From positions 161,001 through 225,000 of the forward strand of contig CAJHNH020008433.1 of NCBI GenBank assembly GCA_905116865.2: 64,000 nucleotides of DNA, read 5' to 3'. Origin of the DNA: Candidula unifasciata (lineage: Eukaryota > Mollusca > Gastropoda > Stylommatophora > Geomitridae). The notes below the pieces were generated by a model. That model did not search any database and had not been told where the DNA came from. It saw nothing but the letters and a program-made list of their open reading frames with translations. The translations under genes were made by a program, and so were the position numbers. Numbering within the stretch: the first letter of the stretch is position 1; the number at the start of each line of letters is the position of its first letter. This document shows, in pieces, positions 56,561 to 64,000 of this stretch.

Positions 56561-56626
56561 GGGGGGGGGGGGGGGGGGTAACCCCACCCTAGAAAATTTT
56601 CAGGGCTGCTAAATGGTTCCTCTTAA

Positions 56627-56628
<2 letters not shown>

Positions 56629-56712
<84 letters not shown>
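56629..56712 (+). repeat. (AT)n microsatellite
   Basis: Pure AT run of about 82 bases. Confidence 0.97.
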
Positions 56713-56714
<2 letters not shown>

Positions 56715-57204
56715 TCTTTTTTAATATTTATTAATACATTTCATGTATTTTTAAATATATTAATACATTTATTTGTCATTTAGCAAAATAATAGTTATTT
56801 TTCTTATTGCTCATTTAAACAAGCATTGTGGCGCGGTGATTTATGTCACAGGCGTGAGGGGAAGTAAAGTCCAACATGATGTGTATAAGGAAATACTCCG
56901 TACATCACTCGGGCGCCAGTCCTTCACTGTTCTGGTTTTACGGAACCTCACGCAAGACCCCTGCAGCACGTCCTCGTCGTGCGCCACGGATAATGTCTCA
57001 AACGAGCATTAACAGAGCTGTCAGGGGAGAGTTTGGCGGCCCCCAGAGGTGATGTGTCCTTGTGGCTTTCATCAGCCCGCACCCAAAGGCTTGGGTGAAA
57101 AAGTTTATCAAAACTTATTAGGAACATGAGTATGCTTGCCAAACGTACAGCTAAAAATCACAACCCTTGGTTAAAAGAATGCGGAGTGAAGAGAACATTG
57201 CTCA

Positions 57205-57350
57205 CTGTACATCCTCTGTTAACCCTCAGTGTCGTCGTCACCGCGCTGAGGTACACCACAACAGCAACCATCCAGAGGATGGCCATCCATGTACATCCTC
57301 GGTTAACCCTTAGTGTCGTCGTCACCGCGCTGAGGTACACCACAACGGCA
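57205..57350 (+). repeat. ~84-bp duplication
   Basis: GTACATCCTCTGTTAACCCT, then GTGTCGTCGTCACCGCGCTG and AGGTACACCACAACAGCAAC, occurs twice (57207 and 57291) with only a few differences. It is open in one frame on each strand but resembles no protein I know. Confidence 0.85.
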
Positions 57351-57359
57351 ACAGCCCAT

Positions 57360-57960
57360 TGGCTGGCTAAGCCTAAATGTCCGACAAAACTAGATCCTAC
57401 GGCACACGGGTGTGCTCAAAATCTGACCACCACAATTTGTACTGAACGGAAAAAGACCAAATGTCCACATCTAAAGACTCCGCTCGCCAGAGTGTTGGGA
57501 CCAAACTGACAACGCTAGGCCTGACGCAGGATGTAAAATTCTGTCGGGCTAACGGCTCGTCAAAGAAATATAACGTGCGAAGAAAAAAGAATATACCTAT
57601 TCGTGTGGTCACAGAAGTCCAAAATCCACGGGCTGCTCCCCGCTGACTTCCAGAGGGCGCAGCTCTTGTCGAGCGGGAAGCCTGATACGGTTGTGAGGTT
57701 AAGCAGGCATGTGCAGGACGTGACAATTTCTTGGGTGAGCCCAGAACCAAAGCGTCATGTGCCGGCTCTGCATGCATGGAAGCCTCCTTGGATGTCGGGG
57801 AATGCCCATGATCTGCCCCTGCCTTCCCTTGAGGGCTAACTGTTCCACAGGGGGCTGCCCCAAAGGGGTACTCCGGGGGCAATACCTATGGAGAAGGAGA
57901 CAAAGTGGACTCCACACAAATCAGGCAACGTCTTGACCCACACAAAACAATGGCCACAGT
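57360..57960. other. GC-richer stretch with overlapping open frames
   Basis: A 161-codon frame on the minus strand (57397-57882) and shorter + frames overlap here. Neither has recognisable domains and no splice or promoter signals stand out, so I do not call a gene. Confidence 0.4.
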
Positions 57961-57964
57961 CAAC

Positions 57965-58150
57965 CTAGAAATAGGCCTGACGTCTTCCTTCGAAGTCGGA
58001 GTACAGCTGCCCATGAGGCAGGGAACATTAAAACGGTTGTACACGCAAAAATCAGGTCGGGGTGAAATCCAAAAGTCCAAGCGGACGATTAACCGTGACC
58101 TTCCGCCGGAATTCACAGCCGGTGAACGCAAAAAAAAAAAAAAAAAAAAC
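57965..58150 (+). repeat. SINE family A, 3' half, sense
   Basis: CTTCCTTCGAAGTCGGAGTA, CCCATGAGGCAGGGAAC, CTTCCGCCGGAATTCACAGC, GGTGAACGCAAAAAAAAAAA. Here the GAA tail is replaced by a pure A run. Confidence 0.85.
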
Positions 58151-58154
58151 CAAG

Positions 58155-58840
58155 CCTTAAGTCGCCCCTCCCCATTGAGCTTAAATTAAAGGGGTTGCCC
58201 CCTCCCCCCCCCCCCGCGTCAAGATTTTTTGGCGACGGCCTGTTTGAAGAACATCACATAGCATTGTGTTATGTACTATCTGAGCTACAGACTAATCAGC
58301 ACACTTCCAAGTGTCTATAGATATAACTTTTGCTCCCTCACTCTCGAAGCAGGACTCGTCGACAATAGTTCCGTCATACACTGGATTTATTCCACAGAAC
58401 ATAAGAGGGTATACACAAGCCCTCACATCAACAAAACGGCTTATTCAGAGACGTAGACATTAATCCTAATTGACATTCACACCTAGTCTATATATTCCTC
58501 ACTCTCTCTCAACTTGTTACGTCCTCTCCATGATTACTATAGCTCCGAAGGTCTACAGCTTCCCACAACTCTGGGGTCGCTGTACAGCCGAACAGGACGA
58601 ACTCGCCTATCCACTGGACCTTGATATTACTTCAGTAGACAACCATGGCTAACTAGAGACCGACTTAATTTGCCAGTTCTCCAAATCACACAGCACATCA
58701 GCCTTACTTCTGCAGACAACAACGGCTGACTGGAGACAGACTTCTCTTGCCCCTTCTCCAAAGCACACAGCACGTCAGCCTGTCGAAGGACTCCGATGAC
58801 CGATAGGACTTTTAACACAAGTCCCCTCTAGCACACAGCT
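58155..58840. other. Non-coding region
   Basis: A C run at 58201-58215; GACCGACTTAATTTGCCAGT and GACAGACTTCTCTTGCC mark a ~75-bp imperfect duplication at 58640-58790. No gene recognised. Confidence 0.5.
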
Positions 58841-58844
58841 CTCT

Positions 58845-59690
58845 TGATGTTCAGATCTTTCAAGATGTCAGTATTTCTCCTCTTCTTTGTCTAAGATATT
58901 CTGAGAATCTTTCTATAGCATTTTAGCTCATAAGCCCCTATTCTCTTTCTTAAGGACTGGGAGATAGTCCACGACTCACATCCGTCTGTTGCTACAGGGA
59001 AGATGCATGCTCTCAAAATACTAATTTTGATCTCCTTGCTTGTGCCTAACCATAGACTTTTTAAGCTGTTTAATATGTGCATTGCTATGGCCATCCTCCT
59101 TTTAATTTCCGTCAAACAGTCTGCATTGCTTTTTATTATAGAGCCTAGATATTCGAAGTTTGTGACATTTTCAATTTCTGTATCATTTTCTGTTATTTGT
59201 GGGTGACAGCCAGTTTGATCTGTGGCGATTATTTGAATTTTCTTTGAATTCAAGAACAGATTTCAATCTTCACTTTTCTGTTAGACAAGCAATATTAAGT
59301 CTGGTCATTTTTGACATTTCTAATTATATTTTCTGCGTATATATTGAATAGATATGGTGAGAGAATGCATCCCTGCCGCACTTCCTTTTGCACCTCGACC
59401 AATCCGATGTTTCACCAGCTGCTCTGATGGCTGCTTGTTGTTCATGATAAAGATTTTCAATTAAATGCACCAAATGCGATTGAAAGCCAATACTTCTCAT
59501 AAAAGTGCACAGTTTCTGATGTTGGACACAATCAAATGTCTTGCTATAGTCAATGAAACAAACATGAAAATCTACGTTGTATTCTCTACATTTTTCAAAA
59601 ATGATTCTCATATTAAAGATGTGATTAATTGTATACTAGTCCTTAATGATTGTCGTATGGCAGTTTTGTCGCACACCTTTACTTGAGGAT
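58845..59690 (-). pseudogene. LINE relic, RT core to thumb, frameshifted
   Basis: The minus strand first reads FHVCFIDYSKTFDCVQHQKL (RT motif A with FIDY.K.FD), GFQSHLVHLIENLYHEQQAA and, after a break, HHIYSIYTQKI (motif B end). A second frame gives TNFEYLGSIIKSNADCLTEI, IFPVATDGCESWTISQSLRK and YELKCYRKILRIS. The YADD segment between them is lost. It is of the RT lineage that ends with 'ESWTI...Y.KILRI'. Confidence 0.85.
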
Positions 59691-60960
59691 TATTTTCCAA
59701 AACCCCTCAGGTGCTCTGAGATAGGGGTCTTCTGAATGGTGGCTCTCGTTTGTCTAGAGGCCTAACCCTCGGTTCAAACTTCCATTCTGCCTGTCTCAGG
59801 AATGAGGTGACTCGAGCTCTGACTCCACAGGGTTACTATGAACTCTTGGGTACCTCTCGGTCAGACATCCCCATGACTAAATTTGCCCCCAGACTGGTAA
59901 ACAACGTAACACAGTTAAATATACAAACCACAGTGAGTAGGACAAGACATGGACACCTTTCTGACTACGACAAACCAAACTTTTCTAAGAACAAGAAGTC
60001 TGATGAAAGAAAACTCCAATGTAATAAATGCACTATAACAAGGCAGAAGAAAAGTGGCACGAGGAATCAAAACGATTCTTCAAGTCTTTGAAGAATTGAC
60101 ACTAGAGAAAGAGTCTTTCTACATCGCCACATCCATTTCCATGATCATCCTTGCCTCGGAGAGCAGAGACAGACTACGAAGGCACATCTGGACTTAGGCC
60201 GCTACATTGATGTTGTCTTAGACTTATCTTGTCAGATCCTGCAGCTCCTCCGGATGCCGGAAGGTAGACTACTGCCACGTCTCGTTACTCAGAACGTCTC
60301 TGTACAATTAAGATGATCCCTGGGATTGATCGAATAACAATCACTTCCCAGAGACTGGTGGGCGTGAACTTCAAAAACAGTCGGACATATCAGGCAATGG
60401 CTGGTCAACACAGGTCGGTTTCTCCCCAGGTGTTGGTTGGTGAGAGAACCTGACTACGACACTGATGCATGTTTGATCTTCCAATATACCATATCAATGG
60501 ACAAAGAGAATAAAGAAGCTTGTCTTTTTTAACGGTCAAGTGGCTACAACTTGAAATACGTCTGCACACTTGAACGGACTACGAAGAAGTGACGTATACA
60601 ATTATAGTCCCTATCTACGACAGTTGGTGCGAGAATATGGCTCAAGTACACTGTGAAGCGGTCACACAATTAATCTTGAACAGGCGTAGAAAATGTGTCT
60701 TATCATGCAAATTGACACTATACGCCTAGAAGAAACAATCTAAGAGTGATTTATATAGATTTCTCACATCTGGACTCCCCAATAACAAACGAACTATATA
60801 ACTACGGACGGACCATCCGATATCATAGTTACATCAACAAATATGGGAGTGTCCAGACTGTGGGCTGGCGTATCGTGGTAGGGGTGTTGATGCTGTTTTG
60901 TGACAATGATGACCGGGTTTTAATTCAATGTACAGCCAGGAAAGTGTAACATCCCACCCA
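59690..60960. other. Unassigned region
   Basis: A 113-codon + frame (59750-60091) starts MSRGLTLGSNFHSACLRNEV and is Thr/Lys-rich, with no domain that I recognise. The rest is non-coding in appearance. Its border with the LINE relic near 59690 is not resolved. Confidence 0.35.
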
Positions 60961-61224
60961 TACCCACGAATGAAAAATATACCCCCTCCCCCCCCCCCCC
61001 TCCCCCCCAAAAAAATGTTTTTTTTTCCACTCTCCCTGCCAGTGTTTTTTATTTGAGAAGGCCAAATGTCTCTATGAAGGTTGTGGTGTGAGGCAGCTCT
61101 CTCACTGATCTACACAGATTAATTTACACTGGAATGCCACCGGAACAGACCCTGTGCCCCTCTACTGTTTGAACAGAGTATGTCTGCAGCAAATGTTCAG
61201 TATTTTGTGGTGCCCCCGTCTTTA

Positions 61225-61505
61225 ATTAGGGAACCGCCGTGGTACTGCGGCTAGGCGTTCGCCTTGGGATAGAAATGTGGAGAAGAAGGTCGTGAGTTCA
61301 GGTCCTGGCGGAGCCGGACTTTTATCAACGATGACTTTGGCTTCCAGGTCGGCCTAGCCTTGAATGGTTACCAGGCACAGTCCTGGGGAGTAAAGGCGGC
61401 CGGAATGATGTTGATCACATCAACCACCAATTGCAAATTAGTATATCAAAATATAGGTCTAACCCCATATGCCTGATACACCTGAAGGCAAGGAAAGTTT
61501 AAATT
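61225..61505 (+). repeat. tRNA-derived SINE family B, full-length sense copy
   Basis: Head GCCGTGGTACTGCGGCTAGG with a B-box-like GTGAGTTCAGGTCC, then CCTTGAATGGTTACCAGGCA, TCCTGGGGAGTAAAGGCGGC, ATGTTGATCACATCAACCAC, ATATGCCTGATACACCTGAA and an A/T-rich end. Confidence 0.85.
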
Positions 61506-61568
61506 TTTTTTTTTTTGGGTTAGTCTTTAATATTTTTGGTGTCAGTAAGAGGACACAACAAGAAGAAG

Positions 61569-61569
<1 letters not shown>

Positions 61570-61660
<91 letters not shown>
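61570..61660 (+). repeat. (CA)n-(TA)n compound microsatellite
   Basis: About 28 CA units followed by about 18 TA units, then ATAATAATAAT. Confidence 0.97.
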
Positions 61661-61662
<2 letters not shown>

Positions 61663-61699
61663 TAAACTATATTATAATATAATAATAATAATATAAAAT

Positions 61700-61990
61700 T
61701 ATGACCATAACCAGAGACGACAAAACAATGCAAGTACAGCTTAAATAACAACCTCTGAAATAAGTCAAGACCTTTAGATACTTAGGAAGCATAACATTAT
61801 CAGCTGGCAAGTCAGAAGACGAGATTGATGACAGCTGTAACAGAGCAAATGAGCTCAGTGGACAAATGGCATCAATGAGAAACGTGTATCAGTAGATACG
61901 AAAATAACACTCTGTAACATAATATTTTTGCCATCTCTGTGTTATCAATGCTAGACAATAACAGAAAAAGACCAGAAATTAGTACAGTAT
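61700..61990 (+). pseudogene. LINE relic, RT thumb
   Basis: VKTFRYLGSITLSAGKSEDE followed by IDDSCNRANELSGQMASMRN resembles 'FKYLGS.IS.DG....EI..R...A...'. Stops follow; further on LPSLCYQ and TEKDQKL resemble the 'LLYG.E.W.....D...L' block. Confidence 0.7.
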
Positions 61991-61994
61991 GTGC

Positions 61995-62835
61995 ATGCTT
62001 AAGTGTAAGTCTAGATACATATGTGTTTGTTTCAATTATTACAGCTCTCGCCTGGGTAAAGACGAGTCAGTTCTGATAGTAATAGAGAGTCCATGTGCAT
62101 GAACCTACATTGTGTTGGAGATCGGAAAGCTGGGAACAAGCTTGGAACAAGCTGGGAAGCAGCTGAAGCAGCTAGGAATAAGCTTGGAAGAGGTGGAAAA
62201 GCTTGACATTGCCTCGCGGCTGACAGAGGTTTTATCTTGCATTACCACTAAGTTACGTTCAAATTGTGTTCGTAAACTTTATCACCATCATTATAACATT
62301 ACTATAATTGCAGGTACTCAGTTCTCTAGCGGAAACACCTCATTACCACCATACCATAACTAGTTAATCAAATATATTAGAAATGACAAATATCATCGAA
62401 ATGATTGCTAGTGTAATAAATCAAGTATATGAGTTTTATACTACATCGTTTTTTAAATTCTAAGTGTATTTGTTCTTACCTGTTTAACTAGACGGTTAGA
62501 ATTACATTTAGTGGGGTTCTTTATTAATTCTTTACCAGGAAGAGGTTGTAGGGAGGGGTCATCTGCTCTGTCTAACCATTCATTAATTAAAGTAATCTAG
62601 AGATCTAAAACCCCTTTCATTCTCCTGTGGGTACCAAGTGTAGCTGTTGTGTATTTACATGACGAGGCAAATATACTGTTTTCTTGGATATCCAGGGCTT
62701 TGTCTGAGATCAGCATAGCTCGGATATTAGTCCAGCTTCTCTGGTGGAGGTAAAGTGTTGAGAGTTAAACTCCTACTCACCACAAAATCATCTACCCACT
62801 CGGGAACTCGCGCCAATCCTACAAGGGGGCGATTT
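61995..62835. other. Non-coding region
   Basis: AT-rich, with a short stretch of imperfect AAGCTKGGAA repeats at 62126-62200 (open in one frame, Leu/Glu/Lys-rich). No gene called. Confidence 0.45.
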
Positions 62836-62839
62836 GAGG

Positions 62840-63200
62840 TTTGAGTAACGAAGCAATATCATGGTACAAGGGTAGCAGCTCTTAAGTACTCCGTTCTACT
62901 TCTAACTCACGTCTGAGTCCTGTGTAGCCGTGCAGGGTGTCCGTAGCGCCGGCCAATATCCCAAAATATTTTGGGTAGATTTTTAACTCCAAATTTTGCC
63001 CGGGCAGCACCGTTAGGCTATTCTTTTCGATTTCCAACTGCCAAAGGATTTTTTACGTGTGCAACAATACACACAGGCGTCCGATCTGACTACTCAGAGA
63101 CCAGGGGAAATCACTAGAAGCATACTTAAAAAAATTTCAGCCTTCATCAGAGGCTGAACCCGGGACCTCTAGCACTCGAGACCATGCAGCTACCAAAGGG
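62840..63200 (-). repeat. SINE family C, antisense, with complete tRNA-like head
   Basis: The minus strand starts GGTAGCTGCATGGTCTCGAG and CCCGGGTTCAGCC, A and B boxes of a tRNA-like promoter, then GAAGGCTGAAAT, GGTGCTGCCCGGGCAAAATT and ACCCAAAATATTTTGGGA. It is the best family-C copy. Confidence 0.85.
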
Positions 63201-63307
63201 GACGACCTATGATAGGAAGGAAACAAACGGGCACTTTCCTGTAAAGTGTGTTTTACATCAACACCGCAAGGTACAAGGTAGGTAGGTAGGTGGTTGTACC
63301 ATCACGA

Positions 63308-63425
63308 GGACATCACTCAAGCGATAAACACCCGGTGACACAAAGTTCCACCATGCGGATGAGGATCACCCGGGGAGAGGTCCCAGAAACCCCTTTCAGC
63401 CGTTATGACCACCATTTGTGGCCCA
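63308..63425 (-). repeat. Dispersed repeat D, copy 3
   Basis: On the + strand GACATCACTCAAGCGATAAA, CACCCGGTGACACAAAGTTC, CACCATGCGGATGAGGATCA, the reverse complement of the copies at 17945 and 41938. GCAAAAGCCAGGGTGTGGCT follows at 63445. Confidence 0.85.
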
Positions 63426-64000
63426 GATATTGTCAGGGCCTTCGGCAAAAGCCAGGGTGTGGCTTCAAATAACGAAAAAATCTGTATCAAGTAAGAGGAC
63501 GACTTATATAAGGGAAGTTTCCCGTGTAGTTTACATGTCATCGACACCGCAAGATACATAATGATCAAGGGGAGATGAGATTTATTTGGATTACCACATT
63601 ATTATTATTATTAATAAAAACTAAAAATGTAGACACTTGAATGACCCCTCCCCTGTCCCCACAGCCCCTAAAACTATGTAAGGGAAATGGGGGCGCCTGA
63701 ACCCACTGTTTTCTTTGTGCTGTCACCCTTGGTAATACTATTATGTCCCTTTTCTAACTGTGAGAAGTGTTACCACGGCGGCTTTGTGTTACGGCCTACC
63801 CTGTACGGTGTCCAACAGCCAACTGTCAGGCGATACACAGATCCGTCTGCACGGAATTTGTAGCTCTCTCAGTCTTAACCTAGTACACTGGCCATTATAT
63901 TCCCTTCCAAGGTTCGCGGGTGAGTGGGCGGGAAGGTGGGAGGGGAAAAGGGGGGGGGGGGGGGGAAAATATATCCCCAAGTTAATTTTTTCTAGATAGT

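Noticed and set aside
57397..57882. 161-codon minus-strand frame
   Set aside because: No recognisable domain, competing open frames on the other strand and moderate GC content that lowers stop frequency.
59750..60091. 113-codon + frame
   Set aside because: Thr/Lys-rich without recognisable motif; borders on a LINE relic. Left unassigned rather than called a gene.
62112..62363. Leu/Glu/Lys-rich frame resembling a coiled coil
   Set aside because: The first half derives from imperfect AAGCTKGGAA repeats and no splice or start context supports translation.

Overview
This is animal nuclear DNA: coding exons with GT/AG introns, long 3' untranslated sequence, LINE and SINE retrotransposons, a cut-and-paste transposon, many micro- and minisatellites, and a TTAGGG-type telomere-repeat block. 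No prokaryotic operon or Shine-Dalgarno logic is visible. The source is probably a marine invertebrate, most likely a mollusc. That is an inference from the lophotrochozoan look of the one gene, the TTAGGG-type repeats and the mix of RNase-H LINEs with tRNA-derived SINEs.

The one gene I can establish runs on the + strand from about 5.7 to 21 kb. It is the C-terminal half of a YAP/TAZ (Yorkie) orthologue, the Hippo-pathway transcriptional coactivator. Five exons fit together in consistent phase: 5689-5861 (Q-rich stretch and coiled coil), 9023-9188 (LATS-type HxRxxS site and DSG degron), 11542-11622 (PRTPDFL...EDMDT block), 15752-15861 (acidic activation segment ending VPSLQ) and 18815-18892 (C-terminus ending -LTWL, a PDZ ligand). 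The TEAD-binding and WW-domain exons must lie left of the window, so 1-5688 is probably intron. A long AT-rich 3' UTR follows, with several AATAAA signals between 21.1 and 21.5 kb.

The Yap introns are full of insertions. A nearly complete RT/RNase-H LINE on the minus strand (about 2.1-5.0 kb) is broken by one in-frame stop. A 5'-truncated LINE with a 10-bp target duplication sits in a tandem array (8.4-8.7 kb). An internally deleted piggyBac-like element is flanked by TTAA (9.58-10.46 kb). Copies of a SINE, a 630-bp (TTAG)n block and a 70-bp minisatellite follow.

From about 22 to 64 kb I found no convincing gene. It holds LINE relics of at least three lineages, at least three SINE families, a 2.6-kb satellite of 56-bp units with higher-order structure (31.3-33.9 kb), hairpin-bearing 126-bp repeats (34.0-34.45 kb), minisatellites of 19, 16 and 40 bp, a LINE nested in another LINE (37.0-37.6 kb), 1.15 kb of interstitial telomeric sequence (40.46-41.61 kb) and a compound microsatellite (42.3-42.9 kb). 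No CRISPR, rRNA or functional tRNA gene was recognised.
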